64,000 bases of DNA from JAIKWW01 sp052169645. Its GTDB lineage: Bacteria; Bacillota; Clostridia; Peptostreptococcales; Anaerovoracaceae. The position numbers and the translations under genes were made by a program. The notes below the pieces were generated by a model. It had not been told where the DNA came from. It saw nothing but the letters and a program-made list of their open reading frames with translations, and did no database searches. The DNA lies in contig JBQNCA010000003.1 of assembly GCA_052169645.1 (NCBI GenBank), forward strand, positions 1 through 64,000, given 5' to 3'. Positions 24,465 through 33,680 of the stretch are shown here, piece after piece. Position 1 is the first letter of the stretch, and every line of letters begins with the position of its first letter.

Positions 24465-25174
24465 AAAATAAGCTTGCGATAATGATAGTCCTCTTATCAA
24501 TAGCGGCAGTTTTATTTGCAGGCTGCGGCGGTGGCGACAATGTTTCCGATAAGGGCAATCATACAAAAAACAGGCAGACTACCGTAAACGATATTCTTAA
24601 AGAAAAGACCTCTCAGGATGAAGGATCAACCGGAGAATCACAGGATCGTTCAAAAGATGATGACAATAGTGGTAATGCTTCATCAAAAAAAGATAAAAGC
24701 GATAAGGAAAGCAAAGCTAACGGTACAGCCGATTCTAAAAATAAGAGCGAGAACAACGAAGTGAAGCAAAGCGAAAAGGCTGCTTCGACATCGGGAAAAT
24801 CGGTAAAATCGAAATCTTCGGATTCGGATGCTGTAGACGTAGACCTTACAACTCTTTCAAGCACCATGGTTTACTCAGAGGTGTTCAGTATGATGGCTGT
24901 ACCGCAGGAATATGTGGGCAAGCGCATCAAAATGGAAGGTCTGTTTGCATATTATCAGGATACTCAGACAAACAAGGATTATTTTGCCTGTATAATTCAG
25001 GATGCGACAGCCTGCTGTTCTCAAGGCATAGAGTTTGAGCTTGAAGGCGATCACAAATATCCGAGGGATTACCCTAAATTGGATGAAAATTTCTGTGTGC
25101 AGGGAATATTTGAAGAATACGAAGAAAACGGATTGAAATTCTACAGATTGGCTCATGCAAAAATAGTAAAATAA
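24461..25174 (+). CDS. Lipoprotein with charged linker and C-terminal OB-fold-like domain
   Basis: About 238 residues starting at TTG 24461 (GGGAGGTG before it). A lipobox (FAGCGG) is followed by about 110 residues rich in Ser, Lys, Asp and Glu that look disordered, then a compact domain (about 145-235; VGKRIKMEGLFAYYQDTQTN, CIIQDATACCSQGIEFEL). The CC pair and fold resemble the DUF1980/YcgQ-type OB domain found with zinc-related permeases. Its overlap with znuB places it in the zinc operon; a role in zinc capture or transfer at the surface is inferred. Confidence 0.75.
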   Translation: MKNKLAIMIVLLSIAAVLFAGCGGGDNVSDKGNHTKNRQTTVNDILKEKTSQDEGSTGESQDRSKDDDNSGNASSKKDKSDKESKANGTADSKNKSENNEVKQSEKAASTSGKSVKSKSSDSDAVDVDLTTLSSTMVYSEVFSMMAVPQEYVGKRIKMEGLFAYYQDTQTNKDYFACIIQDATACCSQGIEFELEGDHKYPRDYPKLDENFCVQGIFEEYEENGLKFYRLAHAKIVK

Positions 25175-25270
25175 TCTAAAATTTTAAATCCGCATAAAAT
25201 TACGTGATTAAACTTGAATCAATGAATTTGTCAGCACGAGAATTTTAAATATTAACATTATGAATCCGAG

Positions 25271-25310
25271 AACAGCAGATTTGCGAAGTATTGCAGGTAG
25301 GCTGTTTTTT
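25271..25310 (+). terminator. Terminator of the zinc operon
   Basis: AACAGC (25271-25276) pairs with GCTGTT (25301-25306), with an inner TTGC/GCAG pairing, followed by six T. Confidence 0.65.
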
Positions 25311-25561
25311 CTTTGATCGATTTATAAATCTATAAATTGTTGAACTATTCCATAAATCGAGGTGACTTGATTTTTATATTGTGATACAATCTGTATGTCA
25401 CGTTAAAACGGTTAGGTACTAAAGGATATGCTTTAATTATATGTATATTTATAAACAAAGGTGTATCCTTAAACTTGGACAGCTATACTCATATGCTGTC
25501 CGGCGCTGACCTGATCGATATAGGTGCTATTTTTATTGTGTTATTTCAAAAGGAGAATCTT
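25311..25561 (+). promoter_or_regulatory. Promoter and structured leader of the NSS symporter gene
   Basis: A likely promoter is TGACTT-16 bases-TACAAT (-10 at about 25384-25389). The leader to the start codon is about 165 bases and holds GGATA/TATCC arms and a 7-bp hairpin GGACAGC/GCTGTCC (about 25477-25501). I could not match it to a known riboswitch. Confidence 0.5.
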
Positions 25562-26929
25562 ATGAGTGAAAGAGAAAGTCTGAAATCAAGACTGGGCTTT
25601 ATTATGCTTTCGGCAGGCTGTGCCATAGGTATAGGAAATGTCTGGAGATTCCCTTACATGACAGGTCAGAATGGAGGCGGACTTTTCGTTCTCATATACA
25701 TATTGTTCCTTGTCATATTGGGAATTCCTATAATTACCATGGAATATGCGGTAGGTCGAGCAAGCCGCAAGAGTATACTTCCGGCATATAAGGTGCTGGA
25801 GCCGGAAGGCAGCAAATGGCACCTTATCGGATATTTGGCTATGGCGGGAAACTATGTGCTTCTGATGTTCTATTCGGTCGTATCAGGCTGGATTTTATAT
25901 TATTTCTATAAAATGCTGACAGGGAGCTTTGTTTCGGCGGACGGATCGAAGATTGAAGGAATTTTCGGGCAGATGATGGGCAGTCCGAAAATTCTCATAA
26001 TAAATATGCTGATTGTTATGGTTATAACTGCTGTAGTATGCGGAATGGGTCTGCAGAAAGGTGTTGAAAAGATAACAAAGGCTATGATGATAATTCTCAT
26101 AGTTCTGATGATTGTTCTCGGAATTCGAAGCCTGACTCTGCCGGGAGCCGCCGAGGGCTTGTCCTTCTATCTGAAGCCGAATCCTGAAAATATAAAGAAG
26201 GTGGGACTTATAAATGTAATATATGCTGCGATGAACCAGAGCTTCTTTACTCTCAGTATAGGTATGGGCGGTATGGAAATCTTCGGAAGCTACATAGACA
26301 AGAAACGCAGCCTGACCGGAGAAGCTGTAGTTGTAGCGGGACTGGATACCTTTGTAGCATTATTGGCAGGTTTTATAATTTTCCCTGCCTGCTTTGCATA
26401 CGGAGTTGCGCCTGACAGCGGTCCGGGACTGATATTTGTTACGCTTCCTCACATATTCGGCAGCATGCCGGGCGGTCAGATTTGGGGCTCATTGTTCTTC
26501 CTGTTCCTGTTCTTTGCGGCATTGTCAACGATGATAGGTGTATTTGAAAACGATGTCAGCTTTTCCATAGACCTGCGTGGAACGCCGAGAAAGAAAGCGG
26601 CACTGATCATAGGCTGTGTAATAGCGGTACTCTCTGTACCTTGCGCTCTGGGATTCAATGTGCTTAGCGATTTCCAACCTTTGGGAGAGGGCAAGGTTAT
26701 AATGGATTTGGAGGACTTCTTTGTCAGCAACATATGCCTGCCGCTTGGATCGTTTATATTCATACTTTTCTGTACGATGAAGTACGGATGGGGCTTTGAA
26801 AACTATCTGAAAGAGGTCAATACGGGGGAAGGACTTAAGCTTTCACGCCACTTAGCATTTTATTTCAAATACATTCTGCCGGTGCCTGTAGCCATACTTC
26901 TGACATATGGAATAATTTCGTATTTTTAG
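25562..26929 (+). CDS. Sodium:neurotransmitter (NSS/SNF) family symporter
   Basis: 455 residues with about eleven to twelve membrane helices of the LeuT fold. The conserved start SRLGFIMLSAGCAIGIGNVWRFPYMTGQNGGGLF carries the sodium-site Gly-rich unwound helix 1, and later AGNYVLLMFYSVVSGW and the helix 6 region NQSFFTLSIGMGGMEIFGSY follow. Such bacterial transporters take up amino acids (for example Trp, Tyr, Leu) with Na+. ATG 25562 follows AAAGGAGAATCTT; upstream in-frame TTG codons are not used. Confidence 0.9.
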   Translation: MSERESLKSRLGFIMLSAGCAIGIGNVWRFPYMTGQNGGGLFVLIYILFLVILGIPIITMEYAVGRASRKSILPAYKVLEPEGSKWHLIGYLAMAGNYVLLMFYSVVSGWILYYFYKMLTGSFVSADGSKIEGIFGQMMGSPKILIINMLIVMVITAVVCGMGLQKGVEKITKAMMIILIVLMIVLGIRSLTLPGAAEGLSFYLKPNPENIKKVGLINVIYAAMNQSFFTLSIGMGGMEIFGSYIDKKRSLTGEAVVVAGLDTFVALLAGFIIFPACFAYGVAPDSGPGLIFVTLPHIFGSMPGGQIWGSLFFLFLFFAALSTMIGVFENDVSFSIDLRGTPRKKAALIIGCVIAVLSVPCALGFNVLSDFQPLGEGKVIMDLEDFFVSNICLPLGSFIFILFCTMKYGWGFENYLKEVNTGEGLKLSRHLAFYFKYILPVPVAILLTYGIISYF

Positions 26930-27111
26930 AGGACGGAATATAATTGAACATAGGCATTTAAATTCAAAATGAGCTTCGCAAAGTTAATTTGATTTTTGAT
27001 GAAGATAAGGGCTTAAAGAAGAAATTTAACAATTTTTAATTTTATTTCCTGTTTATAAAAGCAATTTTGCGACTTTCATACCGGTTTTGAATATAAGGGG
27101 GAGTTTATTAT

Positions 27112-28413
27112 ATGTACAGGCTCATATCAAAGCTCATAGTTTACAGAAAGGCGGCAGAGGATGATATTCTCAGCAGAATGTCGGAGCTGTTTAAGAGCTT
27201 CGACGGCGAATATAATGCCGAGGAGCTTATATCCGACAGCTTTGAAATCATTAACAGACTTCTCGATTTGTCAACTCTCAACGGATTCGACCGCAATCTC
27301 TGGCGCTGCTATCTCTCATACCTTATCGCAATGACGGAAACGCCGTTTACTTTGGTCGCGGAAAAGACCGGCTCGGTTGAAGGAACGGTAAACGAATTTG
27401 TATTAAACGATTTGAGAATATTTAAGAGTCTGTTCGATTATGATTTTTCAGAAATAGAGGAAGCTTTGAATATCACTTGCTTTTCCACAGTCAGCGATTA
27501 TCGCTCCGTGGCAAAGAACGACAGGGTGGTCAATTTCAATGTCAGTGAAAAGGTAAAGACTCTGAGCCTTGAAATCACTGAGGCTGACGATGAGTCCGAG
27601 TTGTACGAAATCGTTATGAAATTTTATAAAAATTACGGAGTCGGAGAGCTCGGTATGAACAAAGCTTTCAGAGTGCAGGAAAGTGAGACCGATATCTTGG
27701 AACCGGTAGCTGCCGATTCCGATGTAAGGCTTGAGGACATAATAGGTTATGAAAAGCAGAAGATGCAGCTGACAGCAAATACGGAGGCATTCATAAACGG
27801 CTGCGGCGCCAACAATGTGCTTCTTTACGGTGATGCCGGTACGGGTAAATCCACAAGCATTAAGGCTCTGATAAACGAATATTATGATGACGGTCTGCGG
27901 ATGATAGAAATTTATAAGCATCAATTCAGATATTTGCCCGCAATTTTAGCGAAGATAAAAAACAGAAATTATCGCTTCATAATATATATGGACGATCTCT
28001 CCTTTGAAGAATTTGAAATTGAATATAAATATCTAAAAGCCGTTATAGAGGGAGGACTTGAGGTTAAGCCCGAGAATGTGTTGATCTATGCGACCTCCAA
28101 CAGACGACATCTGATAAGAGAAACGTGGTCCGACAGGAGCGACATGACAAAGGACGATATACATCGCTCGGACACTATGCAGGAAAAGCTGTCACTCTCA
28201 TCAAGATTCGGACTTACTATCGGATATTTCAATCCGTCTCGTGAAGAATTTTATGAAATCGTAAAAGCTTTAGCGTCGGATAATCAAGAAATACAGCTTT
28301 CGGAGCAGGAACTGCTTGCCGAGGCTGACCGTTGGGAGATGAGGCATGGAGGAAAGTCGGGGCGTACGGCAAGGCAATTTATTGATTATCTTTCGGGGGC
28401 TAAGAAATTATGA
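27112..28413 (+). CDS. DUF815-family AAA-like ATPase
   Basis: 433 residues. An N-terminal helical part (about 1-190) leads into a P-loop ATPase of the DUF815 type: VRLEDIIGYEKQKMQLTANT, Walker A GDAGTGKST (about 240-248), YRFIIYMDDLSFEE as Walker B, then LIYATSNRRHLI and the family's SDRSDMTKDDIHRSDT segment and SLSSRFGLTIGY. Members are widespread in clostridia but their job is not established. It overlaps the surface GDPD gene by 4 bases (ATGA), so both are made together. Confidence 0.88.
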   Translation: MYRLISKLIVYRKAAEDDILSRMSELFKSFDGEYNAEELISDSFEIINRLLDLSTLNGFDRNLWRCYLSYLIAMTETPFTLVAEKTGSVEGTVNEFVLNDLRIFKSLFDYDFSEIEEALNITCFSTVSDYRSVAKNDRVVNFNVSEKVKTLSLEITEADDESELYEIVMKFYKNYGVGELGMNKAFRVQESETDILEPVAADSDVRLEDIIGYEKQKMQLTANTEAFINGCGANNVLLYGDAGTGKSTSIKALINEYYDDGLRMIEIYKHQFRYLPAILAKIKNRNYRFIIYMDDLSFEEFEIEYKYLKAVIEGGLEVKPENVLIYATSNRRHLIRETWSDRSDMTKDDIHRSDTMQEKLSLSSRFGLTIGYFNPSREEFYEIVKALASDNQEIQLSEQELLAEADRWEMRHGGKSGRTARQFIDYLSGAKKL

Positions 28414-30980
28414 TATGTCGTAAATTTATCAGACAAATTACAGCAACGTCGATAGCAATATTACTGTCGTTCGTCCCTACCGCAAACATTTTTGCAGAAA
28501 ATGTAAATGCCCAAAACAGTGAAGTTCTATATTCGAAAACATTATCATCTTCAGAAGAAGTATTATCGGAAAATATTTATGAGGATGAGAGGTATGACAG
28601 TTATGAAAAAAATTACGGCGGTGGACTTATGCGAGCTGCAGCAGAAGAAACTGAAACGGTTTCGGAGATTGATAATGCTCGAGGAAATACCGACAAAGCT
28701 TTGAAACCGGGAGAATCAAGATTTTTCAATGAAAATTTTGATAAGATCATGAACGGTAAAATCCCTGAGGGTTGGGAGCTTACGGAACAATCAGGTTCAC
28801 AGCTTGATATCGTAAACGGAATGCTGCATTTCAATACTCGTGCAAATGAAGGAACGGACGGAAGGAGACTGCTGCTTCCCGATCTTGATGTGAAAGACGG
28901 TTCGGAAATAGTTTATGAAGCAGATTTACGCTTTGCCGGAGTCAACGACAAATTGAGATGGAGCGGTCTGATGTATGCTTATAAGGATGAATCGCATTGG
29001 TGGCAGTTCATTGCCAGAAAGCTTTCGACAGCGGAAAACGGCGTGGAGCTGAGCCGGATGTCAGGGACATGGACTGTCATGAACAGGGGCTGGACCCGGA
29101 CCGATATGCCGGATGATGCTATGCGGCATTTTAAGCTCGTAATCGAGGGAGGAAGAGCTACATCGTATATTGACAATATACTTATAGACTCCGTTCCGTA
29201 CAGCGGCAGCACGGATGGCAGACTGGGAATAACGAATAGAGGCGTTGACTTATACGTTGATAATATTTCAGTAAAGATTACAGCCGGAAAGCCGGATTCG
29301 GATTACAGAGCCGAGCTTTATAAGCCTAAAACCTCAATAGTATCGGTTCCTGCCGTAATAGCGAAGTCGGGAACGGATGCAAAGGAGACAGCCCTTGCAG
29401 CACGCAGACCTTCCAATATTATCATTTATCCCGATTCGAAACTTACGGTATACAGTGCGGACGGAAAGCTCATAGCAAACAGCTTGGATGAATTCTATGA
29501 AAAGACTGCATCAACCGTGCTTCCGATTATATATCTCAGAAACTCGTCGGTCGCAGATGCTGTAAAAGACTGGACAGATCGGAATTCTGTAATGGATATT
29601 TCAGTGATGGCGGATTATGCCGATGCAGGACTTGTACGAACCGTAACTTCATCGAGTGAAGGTGTGAGAGGGATAGTGCGTTTTGAGCGTAATTCCGTAG
29701 ATGCCGATAAGAATGGAAAGCTTTCCGATAAAGAACTTTGGAATATAGTTTATACGACGAATTTCAACTTGGGAGAAATTGCGATCTTGGATTCGGAACT
29801 TGCATCAAGGGACAATGTAGCATATATGCAGCGTAGGATGTTGACTGTTTGGGTCGAAAGCGACGGAGCAAAGGAAAATATATGCAGTGCAATAAATACC
29901 GGAGCGGACGGTATTGTAAGCACGGAACCCCTGAAGGTGTTGGATGTGTTGGAATCTCCGATATACAGTTCCGCACCTGTGGTCAGTCGCACTATGTATC
30001 TGACAGGGCACAGAGGACAACCCTCAACAAATACGGAAAACACTCTGTCGGGAGCCATACGGGCAACAGCTTCGGGAGCCGACGCTGTAGAATGTGACAT
30101 TTGGCTGACTGAGGACGGAGTCTTGGCTATAAATCACGATCAAAATACCGGAGGTCTATATAATAAATGGCTGAAGGTTGAAAATTCTTCATGGAATGAG
30201 CTTTCAGCTCTGAGCTTCAAGAAACCGAAAAATTTGAAAGCCGGCGAAGGAATGGCACGTTTGGATCAGTATTTTCAAACATTCAAGAATCGTGATGTCG
30301 TCATATTTGTAGAATTGAAAACCACTAAAAAGGTCGGAGTTGTAACGGCATTACGCAGGCTTACTCAGGAATTCGGAATGGAAAATCAGGTAGTTGTAAT
30401 CTCCTTTGACGAAAACCTTCTTTCGATAGTAAAAAGGGAATGGCAAGGTATTCCTACAGGCTTGCTTGAGAAGATTTCTCTTAATTCGGATATTTCCAAT
30501 AATCTTTCTTCGACAGCTTCAAAGAATTGGAGACTCGGAAGCGTGTGGCAGCCGAATTATAGAGGCGGAATGGAGAATATGCGCAAGCTCAGGAATGAGG
30601 CAACATTTCGAGGAATGAGTGTCCGGACATGGACAAGCAAAAATATATGGCAGATGGATTCTCAGCTGTTTGAAGGCATTTCAGGGGTCACTACGGATGC
30701 TGCATATTTATATGGGAAATATGCAGTGTCGCTGTCTCAAAAAGATGTAGCGGGCAGCAATGTCAGATTTTCACCCGTCCTCGTGAGCTATGACAGAAAT
30801 ATAACTGCATCTCCTCAAACCGAACTGACAGTCCTTAGCGGAAATGCGCCTATTAAAAACAGAGACGGTTCGTATTCACCCGGACCTGGAATAACAAAAG
30901 CTATGCTGAGATATACGCAGCATACCTCAAGCGGTTCTTATTATATATATTCAAATGTGTTTACGATAAAGCAGTCTTAG
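28410..30980 (+). CDS. Secreted multidomain glycerophosphodiester phosphodiesterase
   Basis: 856 residues: signal peptide (about 1-30), a LamG/DUF1080-like beta-sandwich (about 95-295; FNENFDKIMNGKIPEGWE, SGLMYAYKDESHWWQFIARK), a degenerate GDPD-like barrel (about 310-515) lacking the HRG and acid motifs, then a complete GDPD domain (about 525-780). The latter has GHRGQPSTNTENTLSGAI (catalytic His and Glu), VECDIWLTEDGVLAINHDQ, and IVFVELKT-like metal ligands. It would release glycerol phosphate from glycerophosphodiesters or teichoic-acid-like polymers, freeing choline or ethanolamine if the substrate carries them. No sorting motif is seen. Confidence 0.87.
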   Translation: MICRKFIRQITATSIAILLSFVPTANIFAENVNAQNSEVLYSKTLSSSEEVLSENIYEDERYDSYEKNYGGGLMRAAAEETETVSEIDNARGNTDKALKPGESRFFNENFDKIMNGKIPEGWELTEQSGSQLDIVNGMLHFNTRANEGTDGRRLLLPDLDVKDGSEIVYEADLRFAGVNDKLRWSGLMYAYKDESHWWQFIARKLSTAENGVELSRMSGTWTVMNRGWTRTDMPDDAMRHFKLVIEGGRATSYIDNILIDSVPYSGSTDGRLGITNRGVDLYVDNISVKITAGKPDSDYRAELYKPKTSIVSVPAVIAKSGTDAKETALAARRPSNIIIYPDSKLTVYSADGKLIANSLDEFYEKTASTVLPIIYLRNSSVADAVKDWTDRNSVMDISVMADYADAGLVRTVTSSSEGVRGIVRFERNSVDADKNGKLSDKELWNIVYTTNFNLGEIAILDSELASRDNVAYMQRRMLTVWVESDGAKENICSAINTGADGIVSTEPLKVLDVLESPIYSSAPVVSRTMYLTGHRGQPSTNTENTLSGAIRATASGADAVECDIWLTEDGVLAINHDQNTGGLYNKWLKVENSSWNELSALSFKKPKNLKAGEGMARLDQYFQTFKNRDVVIFVELKTTKKVGVVTALRRLTQEFGMENQVVVISFDENLLSIVKREWQGIPTGLLEKISLNSDISNNLSSTASKNWRLGSVWQPNYRGGMENMRKLRNEATFRGMSVRTWTSKNIWQMDSQLFEGISGVTTDAAYLYGKYAVSLSQKDVAGSNVRFSPVLVSYDRNITASPQTELTVLSGNAPIKNRDGSYSPGPGITKAMLRYTQHTSSGSYYIYSNVFTIKQS

Positions 30981-30992
30981 GACTGCTTTTTT
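30968..30992 (+). terminator. Terminator overlapping the GDPD stop codon
   Basis: AAAGCAGTC and GACTGCTTT form a perfect 9-bp stem around TTAG, followed by TTT. The stop codon TAG lies in the loop. Confidence 0.9.
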
Positions 30993-31284
30993 GGTGAAAA
31001 ATGCAGGAAATTAAGAATATGAATAGAAATTATAGATTGTAAGTTGATAATCCCGGTGTTAATATATTTATATCAGTTATATTATTTTTTTAATTATATT
31101 AATTTACTTTCCTATAAAAAATATCGAATGGACATATTTATAATAATTTAATCTATAGAAGCTGTGATATAAATCTTATCTATTGAAAAAAGTTATTTTC
31201 ATGAAAAAAGATTTATTTGTATTAGATTTAAATTTGATTAAATATGTATTTTTATGGAAAGATGCTTATTTATGGAGGTTAAAA

Positions 31285-32109
31285 ATGAAAGTATCTAAAA
31301 GTAAAATTACTATTTTGATTTTGGTTTTATCCATGGCTTTGTTGATTACAGGCTGCAACTCCGATAAAGCTGCGGACTCAAATGATGGGAAATCTCAGAG
31401 TGCAGATGTCAAGCAGAGTGAAGCTCAGGTTGACCTGAAGGGACACAGCCTTATGATTTATTGCGGTGCGGGAATGAAGGCTCCTATGACCGAGATTGTG
31501 GATAATTTTAAAGCTGCTACCGACTGTGAGGTTGATCTTACTTTTGGAAACGGAGCTCAAATTAACAGTCAGATCGTCACAACAAATCAGGGAGATTTAT
31601 TTATTGCCGGAGCAAGCACGGAACTGGAAAATTTAAAAAATAAGGATCTTATAACGGACAGCAAGGATTTGGTCAAACATATTCCTGTAATAGTTACTCC
31701 TAAAGGAAATAAAGCCGGCATATCATCTATCAGCGATTTAGGCAAGGTTAGACTTGTTTTGGGAGATGCGGAAGCGACACCTATAGGAAAGATTGCAAAT
31801 GCCGTACTTAAAGATGCGGGTTTGTCGGAAAGTGCAAATATTATAGCTCGTACATCTACAGCGCCTGAAATGATAACGGCTCTTTCTACAGGGGAAGCTG
31901 ATGCAGCCATAGTTTGGAAAGAAAATGCCGAGGGTAAAGAAGGTATTGAAATTCTTGATATAGAAGGTATGGATAAATATATAAAGACAATACCGGCAGC
32001 AAGTCTTTCATGTTCTGCGGATAAGAAAGCATTGGATGAATTCCTGAAGTATCTCGATACGGATGAGGCTCATAACGTTTGGACGGCAGAGGGTTATGTT
32101 GTCATCTGA
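31285..32109 (+). CDS. modA: Molybdate-type ABC transporter substrate-binding lipoprotein
   Basis: 274 residues with lipobox (LITGCNS) and the ModA fold: LKGHSLMIYCGAGMKAPMTEI (Ser/Gly-rich oxyanion contact), DLTFGNGAQINSQI, DLFIAGASTELENLKNKDL, LGDAEATPIGKIA, and STGEADAAIVWKENA. Molybdate or tungstate cannot be separated by eye. I chose ATG 31285 after TGGAGG; the frame runs further upstream but without a ribosome site. It overlaps the permease gene by 14 bases. Confidence 0.88.
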   Translation: MKVSKSKITILILVLSMALLITGCNSDKAADSNDGKSQSADVKQSEAQVDLKGHSLMIYCGAGMKAPMTEIVDNFKAATDCEVDLTFGNGAQINSQIVTTNQGDLFIAGASTELENLKNKDLITDSKDLVKHIPVIVTPKGNKAGISSISDLGKVRLVLGDAEATPIGKIANAVLKDAGLSESANIIARTSTAPEMITALSTGEADAAIVWKENAEGKEGIEILDIEGMDKYIKTIPAASLSCSADKKALDEFLKYLDTDEAHNVWTAEGYVVI

Positions 32110-32962
32110 TAATAAAGGCTCCGCTTTTGAAATGGTGACTGTCACGATAGCCGTGCTGGTCACCGTTTTTATATTTACAGCTATGGCAGCCATAGTGATA
32201 TGCGGAGTACCGTATCTCAATCAGGTGTTTGAAAGCAGGGAGGTACAGTTTGCAATACTTCTCAGCTTAAAAACATCATGTCTGTCGACGGCAATATGTC
32301 TTTTACTCGGAATCCCCACAGCATATGCATTGACACGAACCGATTTTAAATTAAAGGGTTTGTCCGGGATTATTGTGGAGCTTCCTCTGTCAATTCCGAA
32401 TATAATGTTGGGCTTGAGCCTGCTGCTCATATTTTCTTCCATGCCTGGTAAATATCTCAGTGCTCACGGCTTTAGCGTTATTTTTAATGTAAAAGGCATA
32501 GTTATTGCTCATATACTGGTAAATTTACCGTTTGTGATAAGAATAATAAAAACCGCATTTATGGAAATGGATCCGAGACTGGAGCTTATTGCAGGTACGC
32601 TCGGAGCGAGCAGAGGTCGAAGCTTCTTTTCCATAATACTGCCGCTTGCAGGAAATTCAATAACGGGTGCGGCGGTGATCGCATGGTCGAGAGCTATGGG
32701 TGAATTCGGAGCGACTCTGATGTTTGTGGGAGCAACCCGAATGAAAACCGAAACTTTGCCCACAAGCATATTTTTGAATATGGCTACGGGAGATACCGGA
32801 CAGGCGATGGCATGTGCGATGATTATACTTATAATGTCCGGTGTTGCGCTTTTGATTTCAACACTTGCAGACAGGAGCAGCGGCGCTTCCCGGGGACGGC
32901 GTTTGTTTAGAGCCGTCAAAGGATTTCTTCGGAAAGAGGTTGGAAATGATAACAGTAAGTGA
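32096..32962 (+). CDS. modB: Molybdate-type ABC transporter permease
   Basis: 288 residues with about five to six membrane helices, the CysTWA/ModB-type coupling loop (ELIAGTLGASRGRSFFSIILP) and GEFGATLMFVGATRMKTETLPTSIF, a strong ModB signature. ATG 32096 has AGAGGG before it; the start lies inside the end of modA, so translation is coupled. The C-terminal tail is basic and overlaps the ATPase gene by 17 bases. Confidence 0.9.
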   Translation: MLSSDNKGSAFEMVTVTIAVLVTVFIFTAMAAIVICGVPYLNQVFESREVQFAILLSLKTSCLSTAICLLLGIPTAYALTRTDFKLKGLSGIIVELPLSIPNIMLGLSLLLIFSSMPGKYLSAHGFSVIFNVKGIVIAHILVNLPFVIRIIKTAFMEMDPRLELIAGTLGASRGRSFFSIILPLAGNSITGAAVIAWSRAMGEFGATLMFVGATRMKTETLPTSIFLNMATGDTGQAMACAMIILIMSGVALLISTLADRSSGASRGRRLFRAVKGFLRKEVGNDNSK

Positions 32963-33680
32963 CTATTCGATGCAATTGGGCGATTTTCGATTGGATGATA
33001 TAAACCTGAAAATCGAGGACGGAGAAATATTTGCATTGATAGGAGAGAGCGGAGCGGGCAAGACGATACTGCTCGAAGCTATGGCGGGTTTTCACGGTTC
33101 CGCTGCCGGAGCGGTGTACTATGAGAATACTCCGGTCAGACAAATTCCTTTGGGTTTGAGAAAATTGGGCTTTGTATATCAGGATTTGAGTCTTTTTCCG
33201 AATATGACGGTCAGGCAGAACGTGGAGTTCGGGCTTAAAATGAAAGGGGTGTCCGGAAAGCAAAGGCATAAAATCAGCAATAATATAATGAAAGAATTGA
33301 AGATTTATGATATATGTGAGAGATTTCCGGAGTCTCTCAGCGGCGGTGAAAAGCAGAGAACCGCTCTTGCCAGAAGCATAGTTCTCAAGCCGAGAATACT
33401 TTTTATGGATGAACCGTTTTCAGCATTGGATCCAGCCACACGATTGCAGATGTACGATTTGATAAAATATATTCATGCAAGCTGCGGTTGTACAATAGTT
33501 TTCGTAACTCATAATTTTGAAGAAGCGCAGCTGTTGGCGGACAGAGTGGGAATATTGCTTGGAGGACGTTTGAGAAAGGTTTGCGGAAGTGCGGAGCTTT
33601 TTGCAGATAATTTTGATTCGGACGTTATGAATTTTTTAGGAATGGAGAACAGACTGGATGACTGTAGAAATATTATTTGA
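32946..33680 (+). CDS. modC: Molybdate-type ABC transporter ATPase
   Basis: 244 residues. Walker A GESGAGKTI, Q-loop FVYQDLSLFPNMTV, signature LSGGEKQRTALARSIV, Walker B ILFMDEPFSALDP, switch His FVTHNFEEA. It ends soon after the ATPase core and lacks the C-terminal MOP domain of classical ModC, so regulation by bound oxyanion through that domain is absent. ATG 32946 follows AAGAGGTTGG. It overlaps the DUF364 gene by 23 bases. Confidence 0.88.
   Translation: MITVSDYSMQLGDFRLDDINLKIEDGEIFALIGESGAGKTILLEAMAGFHGSAAGAVYYENTPVRQIPLGLRKLGFVYQDLSLFPNMTVRQNVEFGLKMKGVSGKQRHKISNNIMKELKIYDICERFPESLSGGEKQRTALARSIVLKPRILFMDEPFSALDPATRLQMYDLIKYIHASCGCTIVFVTHNFEEAQLLADRVGILLGGRLRKVCGSAELFADNFDSDVMNFLGMENRLDDCRNII

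Noticed and set aside
25311..25561. A named riboswitch ahead of the NSS symporter gene
   Set aside because: I could not find the conserved core of the glycine, lysine, T-box, purine or SAM types, so it is kept only as an unnamed leader.
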